A program made the position numbers and the translations under genes. A DNA stretch of 64,000 nt from Pseudomonas putida (GTDB taxonomy: Bacteria; Pseudomonadota; Gammaproteobacteria; Pseudomonadales; Pseudomonadaceae). The stretch is taken from contig NZ_CP026115.2 in NCBI RefSeq assembly GCF_009883635.2, positions 2,976,001 through 3,040,000 on the forward strand, written 5' to 3'. The notes below the pieces were generated by a model. The model saw only the letters and a list, made by a program, of their open reading frames with translations. It was not told the DNA's origin and did no database searches. Positions 7,462 through 15,121 of the stretch are shown here, piece by piece. How positions within the stretch are numbered: the first letter of the stretch is position 1; each line of letters opens with the position of its first letter.

Positions 7462-8214
7462 TCATTCGATGCTGAATGGGAAGTACTTGTCGTTGATCTT
7501 CTTGTACGTACCGTCAGCCTTGATTTCTGCCAGGGCTTTGTTCAGATCGTCGCGCAGCTTGGTATCACCCTTGCGCACGGCAATGCCGATCTTGTCGCTG
7601 TCCATCACCGGCTCACCCTTGAACTCGTAGTTCATGCCGTCCTTGCTTTTCAGCCACTCGTACTGCACGTACTTGTCGGCAAGGATGCCATCGATACGAC
7701 CGGAAACCAGGTCGAGGTAGGCGTTTTCCTGCGTGTCATAGAGCTTGACGTTGACATCCGGGAAGTTGTCTTCAAGGTAAGTGCCTGCCAGCGTGGCGCG
7801 CTGGGTGCCGATGGTCTTGCCCTTGAGCGAAGCCTTGTCGGTCTTGAAGTCGACATTCTTCGGCGCGATGAACTGCAGCTTGTTGGAGTAGTAGGGGTCG
7901 GTGAAGTCGACGGCCTGCTTGCGCTCGTCGGTGATCGACAGCGACGACACCAGGAAGTCGAACTTCTTGGCGTTCAGGGCCGGGATGATACCGTCCCAGT
8001 CGGAGGTGACCACCGAGCACTCGACTTTCATCTTGGCGCACAGGGCGTCGCCGATGTCCTTGTCGAAGCCGACGACGTTACCGCTGGCATCCTTGTTGTT
8101 GAATGGTGGGTAGGCGGCTTCGATACCCATGCGCAGTTTTTCCGCGGCCATGGCGTTTGCCGACATCACCAGGGTGGCAGCGGCTGCCAGGAGGAACTTC
8201 TTGTAAGTGTGCAT
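7462..8214 (-). CDS. Amino-acid ABC transporter periplasmic binding protein
   Basis: A 250-residue member of the cluster 3 solute-binding family (SBP_bac_3). A cleavable Sec signal peptide ends at about AMA-A (residues 1-23). The mature protein starts EKLRMGIEAAYPPFNNKD, the usual N-terminus of LAO/His/Arg-type binding proteins, and has the conserved GFDKDIGDALCAKM segment. ATG 8214 is preceded by GGAG, so the longer reading from 8256 is rejected. It is expressed with the ATPase gene upstream (11-bp gap) and the two permeases downstream. The similarity pattern resembles AotJ/ArgT, so basic amino acids are the likely substrate (inference). Confidence 0.88.
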   Translation of the reverse strand: MHTYKKFLLAAAATLVMSANAMAAEKLRMGIEAAYPPFNNKDASGNVVGFDKDIGDALCAKMKVECSVVTSDWDGIIPALNAKKFDFLVSSLSITDERKQAVDFTDPYYSNKLQFIAPKNVDFKTDKASLKGKTIGTQRATLAGTYLEDNFPDVNVKLYDTQENAYLDLVSGRIDGILADKYVQYEWLKSKDGMNYEFKGEPVMDSDKIGIAVRKGDTKLRDDLNKALAEIKADGTYKKINDKYFPFSIE

Positions 8215-8225
8215 GTATTGCTCCG

Positions 8226-8999
8226 TTAGCGGTGGCTGGACATGAATTGCTTGCAACGCGCCGAGGTCGGGTTCTCGAAGACCTGCTGCGGCGATCCTTG
8301 CTCTTCAACCAGGCCCTGGTGCAGGAAAACCACTTCACTGGACACCTGGCGGGCAAAGTTCATCTCGTGCGTCACCAGCAGCATGGTACGGCCTTCTTCG
8401 GCCAGTGCGCGGATAACGTTAAGCACTTCCTGGACCATTTCCGGATCGAGCGCCGAGGTCGGCTCGTCGAACAGGATGACCTTGGGCTTCATGGCCAGGG
8501 TGCGGGCGATGGCAGCACGCTGTTGCTGGCCACCGGAAAGCTGGGCGGGGTAGCTGTGGCGCTTGTCGTAGATGCCGACCTTGTTCAGCAGCGCTTCGGC
8601 GGCTTGGATGGCCTCGGCCTTGCTTTGGCCAAGCACGCGGCGTGGCGCCTCGATGATGTTGTCGAGGATCGACATGTGCGGCCACAGGTTGAAGTTCTGG
8701 AAGACGAAGCCGATCTCGCTGCGCAGGCGGTTGATCTGGCGGTTGTCGGCGGCGATCAGGTCGCCGTTTTTGGCGGCCTTGAGCTTGAGGCTTTCGCCAG
8801 CAACGAGGATTTCGCCCTGGTGGGGGTTTTCCAGCAGGTTGATGCAGCGCAGCAGAGTGGACTTGCCGGAGCCGGACGACCCCAGGATGGAGATCACGTC
8901 ACCGTCGCGCGCGGTCAGCGAAATGCCCTTGAGAATTTCCTGCTCGCCGTAGCGTTTGTGCAGATTGCGGATTTCCAGCGCGGGCGTGGCCTGGGCCAT
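8226..8999 (-). CDS. Amino-acid ABC transporter ATP-binding protein
   Basis: A 257-residue ATPase of the HisP/GlnQ/AotP family. Walker [10 protein letters not shown] is at 40-48, the signature LSGGQQQR at about 155-162, Walker [13 protein letters not shown] at about 175-186, and the switch His in LLVTHEM further on. It is the first gene of the four-gene operon (ATPase, binding protein, permease Q, permease M). Having the ATPase first is the P. putida order rather than that of P. aeruginosa aot. It drives import by the two permeases that follow. Confidence 0.9.
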   Translation of the reverse strand: MAQATPALEIRNLHKRYGEQEILKGISLTARDGDVISILGSSGSGKSTLLRCINLLENPHQGEILVAGESLKLKAAKNGDLIAADNRQINRLRSEIGFVFQNFNLWPHMSILDNIIEAPRRVLGQSKAEAIQAAEALLNKVGIYDKRHSYPAQLSGGQQQRAAIARTLAMKPKVILFDEPTSALDPEMVQEVLNVIRALAEEGRTMLLVTHEMNFARQVSSEVVFLHQGLVEEQGSPQQVFENPTSARCKQFMSSHR

Positions 9000-9290
9000 G
9001 TGCGGTCCTCATGTGATCGGGTGCGTTCCCAGCTGTTGGCGGCCTTCCTGGCGAGCGCCACGCTAGCATAGCGGCAATATGACGGCCAACAGGGTCGCAG
9101 GGGGCTCAAGGCGTTGCCGGGGCAGTTTGTCGCATCGTTGCAGTGCAACGTCGCGCAGATGTCCGCAAAGGGTCTCGCCCAGCTCCATAGCCTTGATGAA
9201 AAAAGGCGCGATGGTGCCAGTTTTGACCGGCACTGGGAAGCTGTTTTAGACCATTCGCGGGCCATTTGCTGATCTGTGCCGCTACTGTGG
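9000..9290. other. Intergenic control region upstream of the ABC operon
   Basis: No gene is visible. This is the divergent spacer between the leftward transporter operon and the rightward gabP leader. I could not assign a confident promoter. Confidence 0.3.
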
Positions 9291-9640
9291 GTGCGACTAC
9301 GACCTGTTGATTCGAGGGCTGAAGGTTGTACCTGAGGGTTGCGCTTTTATGCCTTGCGCCGGTGCAAAGGTGTTACCGAGGAGCACCTTTGGTGCGTTTG
9401 TAAGTGAGTATTTCCGTAATCCGGACCTGGCATGTGGATTTGGCGACCTTTCGGTCAAAGGTTGGCCGAATGCCCTGCAACCCGCGCCATTAAACGGTCG
9501 CGGTATCCATCTGACGAATGCATTTAGCACATGGCTCGCTTATTGCCAGTAGGAAACCGCCGACTGCAGCGACGCCTAGGCCAACCCTAGGTGCGCTCTG
9601 TTCCCGCAGTCGGAGTGGTCCACTCCTTACAAAGGTAGTT
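9291..9640 (+). promoter_or_regulatory. Hairpin-rich leader of gabP
   Basis: Three features stand out. An 8-bp hairpin caaaggtg/cacctttg is at 9365-9391. An outer stem ccgactgc/gcagtcgg (9560-9567 with 9606-9613) encloses the cctagg-ccaac-cctagg hairpin (9576-9591). A 15-bp perfect palindrome, ggagtgg-t-ccactcc (9612-9626), lies just before the gabP ribosome site. No open reading frame there is convincing. The stacked structures suggest RNA-level or protein-operator control of gabP. Confidence 0.4.
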
Positions 9641-9643
9641 TTA

Positions 9644-11029
9644 ATGAGCGGTAACAATTCCAATGACCTCGCTCAGGGGCTCAAACAACGGCATGTCACC
9701 ATGCTGTCCATTGCTGGCGTTATCGGCGCCGGTCTGTTCGTGGGTTCCGGCCACGCTATCGCAGCGGCCGGCCCGGCCGTGCTGCTGGCCTATGCCGCCG
9801 CAGGTACCTTGGTCGTACTAGTAATGCGCATGCTCGGCGAAATGGCGATCGCCTCGCCGGATACCGGTTCGTTCTCTACCTACGCCGACCGCGCCATTGG
9901 CCGCTGGGCTGGCTTCACCATTGGCTGGTTGTATTGGTGGTTCTGGGTACTGGTCATCCCGCTTGAGGCCAATGCCGCTGCAGCCATTCTCCACGCCTGG
10001 TTCCCGTCCGTGGACCTGTGGGCCTTCTCTCTTCTTATTACCCTGGCGCTGACCCTGACCAACCTGTGCAGCGTCAAGAACTACGGTGAGTTCGAGTTCT
10101 GGTTCGCCTTGCTCAAGGTGCTGGCGATCATCGGCTTCATCGTCGTCGGCTGCATCGCCATGTTCGGCTTCGTGCCAAGCAGCCAGGTGAGCGGCGCATC
10201 ACACCTGTTCGATACCCAAGGCTTCATGCCTAACGGCCTGGGCGCAGTGCTGGCGGCCATGCTGACCACCATGTTCTCGTTCATGGGGACCGAAATCGTC
10301 ACCATCGCGGCTGCCGAATCGAAAGACCCAGGCAAGCAGATCAGCCGTGCCACCAACTCGGTGATCTGGCGTATCTGCCTGTTCTACCTGGTGTCGATCT
10401 TCCTGGTCGTGGCCCTGGTGCCGTGGAACGACCCGGCGCTGGCCGAAGTCGGTTCCTACCAGACCGTGCTGAGCCGCATCGGTGTGCCGAACGCCAAGCT
10501 GATCGTCGACATCGTCGTACTGGTCGCCGTGACCAGCTGCCTGAACTCGGCGCTGTACACTTCGTCGCGCATGCTGTTCTCGCTGAGCAAGCGTGGCGAC
10601 GCCCCGGCAATCGCCCAGCGCACCACCAAGGCGGCTACCCCGCATGTGGCCGTACTGCTGTCGACCGCTGCCGCGTTCCTCTGCGTGTTCGCCAACTACG
10701 TGGCCCCGGCCCAGGTGTTCGAGTTCCTGCTGGCCAGCTCCGGCGCCATCGCGTTGCTGGTGTACCTGGTGATTGCCGTGTCGCAGCTGCGCATGCGCAG
10801 CCAGCGTGAGGCACGTGGCGAGAAGATCGCCTTCAAGATGTGGCTGTTCCCGGGCCTGACCTGGGCGACAATCGCCTTCATCGTTGCCGTGCTGGCGGTT
10901 ATGGCGCTGCGTGAGGATCACCGTGCCGAGATCATCGCGACTGCGCTGCTGAGCATTGGCCTGGTGGCGGCTGGCTTGCTGGTGCATCGCAAGCGTGAAG
11001 CTGCCGGGCGGGTGGCGCTGGATAACTGA
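9644..11029 (+). CDS. gabP: GABA/amino-acid permease (APC family, GabP-like)
   Basis: The 461-residue protein has 12 predicted membrane segments. The APC family signature at the N-terminus (LKQRHVTMLSIAGVIGAGLF, then VGSGHAI) is that of GabP/AroP-type permeases, which import 4-aminobutyrate or related amino acids by proton symport. ATG 9644 follows AAAGG; the 42-residue upstream extension would overlap the leader hairpins and is not credible. It is monocistronic, with a strong terminator after the stop. Specificity for GABA rests on resemblance and neighbourhood memory, so a related permease (proline, aromatic) is possible. Confidence 0.82.
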   Translation: MSGNNSNDLAQGLKQRHVTMLSIAGVIGAGLFVGSGHAIAAAGPAVLLAYAAAGTLVVLVMRMLGEMAIASPDTGSFSTYADRAIGRWAGFTIGWLYWWFWVLVIPLEANAAAAILHAWFPSVDLWAFSLLITLALTLTNLCSVKNYGEFEFWFALLKVLAIIGFIVVGCIAMFGFVPSSQVSGASHLFDTQGFMPNGLGAVLAAMLTTMFSFMGTEIVTIAAAESKDPGKQISRATNSVIWRICLFYLVSIFLVVALVPWNDPALAEVGSYQTVLSRIGVPNAKLIVDIVVLVAVTSCLNSALYTSSRMLFSLSKRGDAPAIAQRTTKAATPHVAVLLSTAAAFLCVFANYVAPAQVFEFLLASSGAIALLVYLVIAVSQLRMRSQREARGEKIAFKMWLFPGLTWATIAFIVAVLAVMALREDHRAEIIATALLSIGLVAAGLLVHRKREAAGRVALDN

Positions 11030-11049
11030 TCCGCGCTTTCTGAAATGAA

Positions 11050-11087
11050 GAAAGGCCGCATCCTCAGCAGGGTGCGGCCTTTTTTGT
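11050..11087 (+). terminator. gabP terminator
   Basis: The stem aaaggccgcatc/ggtgcggccttt has a short loop and is followed by a run of seven T. Confidence 0.85.
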
Positions 11088-11089
11088 TG

Positions 11090-11200
11090 CCTGTTCCGGC
11101 CCATTCGCGGGGCAAGCCCGCTCCTACAGGTACAGCGCATGCCCCAGGCTTGAGGTGATCCTGTAGGAGCGGGCTTGCCCCGCGAATGGGCCGGAACAGG
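11090..11200. repeat. REP pair with perfect 41-bp arms
   Basis: 11090-11130 and 11160-11200 are exact reverse complements of 41 bp, containing the REP core gcggggcaagcccgc. The 29-bp spacer is unrelated. This is a BIME at the convergent gabP / 11214 gene junction. Confidence 0.9.
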
Positions 11201-11213
11201 TTACCAAGCCCGA

Positions 11214-11657
11214 TCAGCCAAACTGCTTCTGCTGTTGCTGCTGCTTGGCCACCAGCTCGGAAGCGGCGATATAGGCTTCCTGGAACTCATCGCTCTCCAG
11301 CCAGGCCATGGTGGTGTCTTCGTCAGCGCCGTCGAGCCAGGTGCGGTAGGCGTTGAATACCAGCACGATGTAGTCGGTGGCGTGCTCTTCCTTGTGGCCC
11401 TTGAGTACCAAGGCCAGCAGTGGGTCGACCAGGAACACCGAGATCATCGCCACCAGGCTGGTTTCCTGGGCGGCCTTCATCTTGTCGAACAGCTCTTTGT
11501 AGCTGTCGGTCTCCATGGCCTTGTTGAACACCTGCTCGATGCTCGCGCTGTCACCGGCGCTGGCCTTGACCGCCTGGCCGCTGCGCACCATGCGGTTCTG
11601 CTTGGCTTTGCTGGCGGCGCGCTTGGCGCGTTTCTGTTGCTTGGTAGGGGTGGCCAT
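11214..11657 (-). CDS. Hypothetical protein with basic N-terminus and poly-Gln tail
   Basis: A 147-residue soluble protein. The first 30 residues are strongly basic (PTKQQKRAKRAASKAKQNRM), a helical domain follows (IEQVFNKAMETDSYKELF, then AMISVFLVDPLLALVL), and the end is glutamine-rich (KQQQQQKQFG). I know of no family with an assigned role; homologues sit beside ppk2 in P. putida. It is downstream of ppk2 on the same strand with a 60-bp gap, so it may be cotranscribed. A nucleic-acid- or polyphosphate-binding role for the basic tail would be speculation. Confidence 0.7.
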   Translation of the reverse strand: MATPTKQQKRAKRAASKAKQNRMVRSGQAVKASAGDSASIEQVFNKAMETDSYKELFDKMKAAQETSLVAMISVFLVDPLLALVLKGHKEEHATDYIVLVFNAYRTWLDGADEDTTMAWLESDEFQEAYIAASELVAKQQQQQKQFG

Positions 11658-11717
11658 GGGGTGAATCCTTGGGGTGTTCGGAAATTGCGCGTATTGAAGC
11701 GCAGCGGCCCGGGCGAT

Positions 11718-12707
11718 TCAACTGGCGGGCGCTGTCGGCTCGTCCTCCTCGAACCCGCGCGATGCCCGGCCGACCAGCAGCTCATCCGGCGCATGCGCCA
11801 CCCGGTGGTCCTTGCCCGGGTAGTCCAGCGAATGCAGGAAGTGCCGGATGCAGTTGATCCGCGCACGCTTCTTGTCGTCCGACTTGATCACCGTCCATGG
11901 CGCATCGGCGGTATCGGTATGGAAGAACATGGCTTCCTTGGCTGCGGTGTAGTCCTCCCACTTGTCCAGCGACTTGATGTCGATGGGCGACAGCTTCCAG
12001 TGCTTGAGCGGGTCGTCCCGGCGCGAGATGAAGCGGCGCAGTTGTTCTTCGCGGTTTACCGAGAACCAGTACTTGAACAGCAGGATGCCGCTGTTGCATA
12101 GCATCCGCTCCAGGTCCGGCGTCTGGCGCATGAACTCCAGATACTGCAGCGGCGAGCAGAACTCCATCACCTTCTCGACACCGGCGCGGTTGTACCAGGA
12201 GCGGTCGAAGAAGACCATTTCCCCCGCCGTGGGCAGGTGCTGGGTGTAGCGCTGGAAATACCACTGCCCCAACTCCTGCTCGGAAGGCTTCTCCAGTGCG
12301 ACAATGCGTGCGCCCCGCGGGTTGAGGTGCTCCATGAAGCGCTTGATCGTGCCACCCTTGCCCGCCGCGTCACGCCCCTCGAACAGGATCACCACACGCT
12401 GGCCGGTTTCCTTGACCCAGCTTTGTACCTTCAGCAGTTCGATCTGCAGTGCGTGCTTGGCCTTTTCGTAATCCTGGCGGCGCAGGCGGGTGCGGTACGG
12501 GTAGCTGGCCGGCAGGCGCGCCGAGGTGCTGTCCTCGTTGCTGCCCTTCGGTGCGCTGGCCACTTCCAGTGCGGCCGGGGCTTGGCTGACCTGGGTGATG
12601 GTGGGCTCGGGTTTGCGCTGGCGAGGGCGGCGCGTGCGTGGAGTGGCCGGGGCGCGAGTAGAGGATTCGTCGGGGGCGGGGAGCAGGAGGGTGGCTTCTT
12701 CGCTCAT
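11718..12707 (-). CDS. ppk2: Polyphosphate kinase 2 family protein
   Basis: A 329-residue cytoplasmic kinase that transfers phosphate between polyphosphate and nucleoside diphosphates. The PPK2 hallmarks are present: Walker A GRDAAGKGGT at 111-120, the lid region with LEKPSEQELGQWYFQRY, and Walker B/lid FFDRSWYNRAGVE at about 166-178. The first 65 residues are a Pro/Arg-rich, probably disordered extension that is not part of the fold. ATG 12707 has AAGGA upstream. It is a single-domain (class I-type) PPK2; whether it prefers ADP or GDP cannot be read from sequence alone. Confidence 0.9.
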   Translation of the reverse strand: MSEEATLLLPAPDESSTRAPATPRTRRPRQRKPEPTITQVSQAPAALEVASAPKGSNEDSTSARLPASYPYRTRLRRQDYEKAKHALQIELLKVQSWVKETGQRVVILFEGRDAAGKGGTIKRFMEHLNPRGARIVALEKPSEQELGQWYFQRYTQHLPTAGEMVFFDRSWYNRAGVEKVMEFCSPLQYLEFMRQTPDLERMLCNSGILLFKYWFSVNREEQLRRFISRRDDPLKHWKLSPIDIKSLDKWEDYTAAKEAMFFHTDTADAPWTVIKSDDKKRARINCIRHFLHSLDYPGKDHRVAHAPDELLVGRASRGFEEDEPTAPAS

Positions 12708-12844
12708 GGAGGTCCTTGCGAGGTGGGGTCGAATGTCCAATTCTGATTGTGAGTTTGGGTATGGGAGAAGTTGTTGATGCTGATCAATGCCGGTGGGCGG
12801 AGGATGTGGCGCTGCGCATTCAAATAGTTTGAAACACGTCCAGA

Positions 12845-12873
12845 TTGATGTAGTGTGAACCACGGTTTACATT
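12845..12873 (+). promoter_or_regulatory. Promoter and operator of the RelE/HTH pair
   Basis: TTGATG (12845-12850) and TACATT (12868-12873) are 17 bp apart. Between them lies the near-perfect palindrome TGTGAACC-AC-GGTTTACA (12854-12871). The predicted start of transcription falls at or within 1-2 nt of the ATG at 12880, which has no ribosome site. Confidence 0.5.
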
Positions 12874-12879
12874 TTTCCC

Positions 12880-13170
12880 ATGCGCACACTATTACAAACC
12901 GACAGCTATAGAAGGTGGTTCGCCGCGTTGCGGGATGCTCGTGCACAGGCTCGTATCAATGTGCGCTTGCGGCGGGTCGAGCTTGGAGTGACTGGGGACT
13001 GTAGGCCGGTAGGTGAAGGAGTGTCCGAGCTGCGGATCGATTACGGTCCGGGCTATCGGGTGTATTTCGTTCAGCGAGGCTACGAGGTGATCATCCTTCT
13101 GGCGGGTGGCGACAAGTCCACTCAGGCCAGGGATATCAGATCAGCCCTCAAGCTGGCACGCGAGCTATAG
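12880..13170 (+). CDS. RelE/ParE-superfamily addiction-module toxin
   Basis: This 96-residue protein matches the 'addiction module killer protein' family (TIGR02683, HigB-like). It has YRRWFAALRDARAQARINVR at the N-terminus, VGEGVSELRIDYGPGYRVYF in the centre and VIILLAGGDKSTQARDI at the C-terminus, with the basic/aromatic pattern of ribosome-dependent mRNA interferases. It lies 9 bp before its HTH partner in the usual toxin-first order of this family. No Shine-Dalgarno sequence precedes the ATG; a leaderless transcript is possible. Confidence 0.85.
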   Translation: MRTLLQTDSYRRWFAALRDARAQARINVRLRRVELGVTGDCRPVGEGVSELRIDYGPGYRVYFVQRGYEVIILLAGGDKSTQARDIRSALKLAREL

Positions 13171-13179
13171 GAGGCCGCC

Positions 13180-13485
13180 ATGACTGATACCAAACTGACC
13201 AAGTGGGATGCCGCAGATCACCTCAAGACAGAGGAAGACATGGCTCTGTACCTTGAGGCCTGCCTTGAAGAAAACGATCCGGTGCTGCTTGCTGCTGCCT
13301 TGGGCGATATTGCGCGTGCTCGTGGCATGGCGCAACTGGCGCGTGATACGGGCCTGACTCGCGAAGGGCTATACAAAGCCTTGTCGGCGGAGGGTAACCC
13401 TAGCCTGGCGACCATCATGAAAGTGATGGCGGCACTCGGCCTGAGGCTACATGCCGAGGTGGTATCTCCGCGAACTGCGGGGTAG
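13180..13485 (+). CDS. Addiction-module antidote, HTH protein
   Basis: A 101-residue antitoxin of the TIGR02684 type. The N-terminal part TKWDAADHLKTEEDMALYLE is characteristic. It is followed by an XRE-like helix-turn-helix (GMAQLARDTGLTREGLYKAL, about 44-63) and the NPSLATIMKVMAALGLRL helix. It should bind the toxin and repress the operator at 12854-12871. AGGAGG precedes the ATG. Confidence 0.87.
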   Translation: MTDTKLTKWDAADHLKTEEDMALYLEACLEENDPVLLAAALGDIARARGMAQLARDTGLTREGLYKALSAEGNPSLATIMKVMAALGLRLHAEVVSPRTAG

Positions 13486-13551
13486 GGCTTGGTATGGGGT
13501 GGCAGCTGCAGATGCTGAGCAGCCCGAGATGCAAAAATTCAAGGCAACAAA

Positions 13552-13572
13552 AAACCCGCACTAGGCGGGTTT
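13552..13572 (-). terminator. tRNA-Phe terminator
   Basis: The aaacccgc/gcgggttt stem has a 5-nt loop. Read leftward it is followed by a T-run, 47 bp after the tRNA 3' end. It may also stop the rightward antitoxin transcript. Confidence 0.7.
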
Positions 13573-13618
13573 CTTGTTGTCGCTTCGGGTAACTTTGCAA
13601 CCACCAGAAGCTTGAAGG

Positions 13619-13694
13619 TGGTGCCCAGAGACGGAGTCGAACCGCCGACACGAGGATTTTCAATCCTCTGCTCTACCGACTGAGCTATCTGGGC
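13619..13694 (-). tRNA. tRNA-Phe(GAA)
   Basis: The 76-nt cloverleaf has a GCCCAGA acceptor end, the anticodon arm GAGGA-TTGAAAA-TCCTC (anticodon GAA), a GGTTCGACTCC T-arm and an encoded CCA. Confidence 0.95.
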
Positions 13695-13704
13695 GACGAG
13701 GTGA

Positions 13705-13733
13705 ATTAAATAGATTTTCTGACGGCCCGTCAA
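13705..13733 (-). promoter_or_regulatory. tRNA-Phe promoter
   Basis: On the minus strand TTGACG (13733-13728) and TTTAAT (13710-13705) are 17 bp apart, just upstream of the tRNA. Confidence 0.65.
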
Positions 13734-13784
13734 CGACTTTTTGAAAAAATTTTAAATTAATTCCGTCGCTTACGTTTCATGGGG

Positions 13785-14057
13785 TCATTCGGAGGGTGGA
13801 ACGTAGCCTTCCGCCTGGGCGTATTCCTCGCCGGCGAAGAACTTGTCCATCTCGCCCTGGAGGAACTTGCGGTCCTCGCCGTTCATCATGTTCAGGCGCT
13901 TTTCGTTGATCAGCATGGTCTGGTGTTTCTTCCAGTCTTCCCAGGCTTTCTCCGAGATGTGTTCGAAGATGTCCTGGCCCTTGGCGCCGGGGTAGGGTGG
14001 GCGGTCCAGGCCTGGGAGTTCTTCTTTGTACTTGCGGCACATCACGGTGCGGGTCAT
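13785..14057 (-). CDS. yggX: Probable Fe(2+)-trafficking protein YggX
   Basis: A 90-residue protein with the YggX N-terminus [20 protein letters not shown], including the single conserved Cys7, and the [20 protein letters not shown] helix. YggX proteins protect Fe-S enzymes from oxidative damage and contribute to iron handling. Its ATG overlaps the mutY stop by 4 bp (ATGA). The same yggX-mutY linkage occurs across gamma-proteobacteria and is functionally sensible, because MutY is an Fe-S enzyme. Confidence 0.95.
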   Translation of the reverse strand: MTRTVMCRKYKEELPGLDRPPYPGAKGQDIFEHISEKAWEDWKKHQTMLINEKRLNMMNGEDRKFLQGEMDKFFAGEEYAQAEGYVPPSE

Positions 14058-15121
14058 TGGGCTTCTCCTGCAATGAGTTCGTCGGCCGCGCGTTTGAGCA
14101 GCTTCTTGACCGGGGCGGCGAGGCCCAGGCGCGGCGGGGTGGCGAGGTTATACCAGAGCCAGTCGGCCTCGGCCACGTGCTGGCCGACCGGGTCGACGCG
14201 TACCAGCCAGGGCTCGATCGCCAGCTGGAAGTGGCTGAAGGTGTGGGTCAGGCCGTCCAGTGCGCGGCTCTCGGTCAGGCGCAGGCCGTGCTGGTAGGCG
14301 AGGTCGTCGAGCTGGGCGATGTCGTCGAGCTCCGGCAGGCTCCACAGGCCACCCCAAAGGCCGCTGGATGGCCGGCGGTAAAGCAGGATGGCGCCTTCGT
14401 GGTTGGCCAGCAGCGGCATCAGCGTGCGCCGTTGTGGCAGCGCCTTGCGTGGCTTGGGCTCGGGGTAGCGGGTTTCTTCGCCGTGCAGGTGCGCCTCGCA
14501 GCCGCGCTGCAGCGGGCAGATCAGGCAGCTGGGCTTGCTGCGCGTGCACAGCGTCGCGCCCATGTCCATCATCGCCTGGGTGTAGTGGTTGGCGCGCTGC
14601 TGCGGGGTGAAGCGCTCGGCCGTGGCCCACAGCTGGTTGGCCACCTTGGGCTCGCCGGGGTAGCCGGCCTGGGCGGTGTAGCGGGCCAGCACGCGCTTGA
14701 CGTTGCCATCGAGAATCGGCGCGCGGATGCCCATGCTGATGCTGGCGATGGCGCCTGCGGTCGAGCGGCCGATGCCGGGCAGTTCGGTGAGCTGCTCGAC
14801 GCTGCGTGGGAATTCGCCGCCATGCTGTTCGACGACGATCTTCGCCGCCTTCTGCAGGTTGCGGGCGCGGGTGTAGTAGCCAAGGCCGGTCCACAGGTGC
14901 AGCACTTCGTCCTCCGGCGCTGCAGCCAGGGCCTGCACGGTCGGCAGGGCCTGCATGAAGCGGTCGAAGTAGTTCAGCACGGTGCTGACCTGGGTCTGCT
15001 GCAGCATGATTTCCGACACCCATACCCGGTATGGGTTGATGCCCTGTTGCCAGGGCAGGTCGTGGCGACCGTGCTGGTCGTACCAATCTAGCACGGCGCT
15101 GGAGAACTGCGTGGGGGTCAT
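14054..15121 (-). CDS. mutY: Adenine DNA glycosylase MutY
   Basis: The 355-residue base-excision enzyme removes adenine mispaired with 8-oxoguanine. The catalytic Glu37 lies in [11 protein letters not shown], the helix-hairpin-helix is [12 protein letters not shown] (114-125), and the catalytic Asp is D138. The 4Fe-4S ligands are C192, C199, C202 and C208 (Cx6Cx2Cx5C). The C-terminal NUDIX-like domain that recognises 8-oxoG starts near residue 230. It overlaps asmA by 4 bp upstream and yggX by 4 bp downstream, so all three form one operon. Confidence 0.96.
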   Translation of the reverse strand: MTPTQFSSAVLDWYDQHGRHDLPWQQGINPYRVWVSEIMLQQTQVSTVLNYFDRFMQALPTVQALAAAPEDEVLHLWTGLGYYTRARNLQKAAKIVVEQHGGEFPRSVEQLTELPGIGRSTAGAIASISMGIRAPILDGNVKRVLARYTAQAGYPGEPKVANQLWATAERFTPQQRANHYTQAMMDMGATLCTRSKPSCLICPLQRGCEAHLHGEETRYPEPKPRKALPQRRTLMPLLANHEGAILLYRRPSSGLWGGLWSLPELDDIAQLDDLAYQHGLRLTESRALDGLTHTFSHFQLAIEPWLVRVDPVGQHVAEADWLWYNLATPPRLGLAAPVKKLLKRAADELIAGEAQ

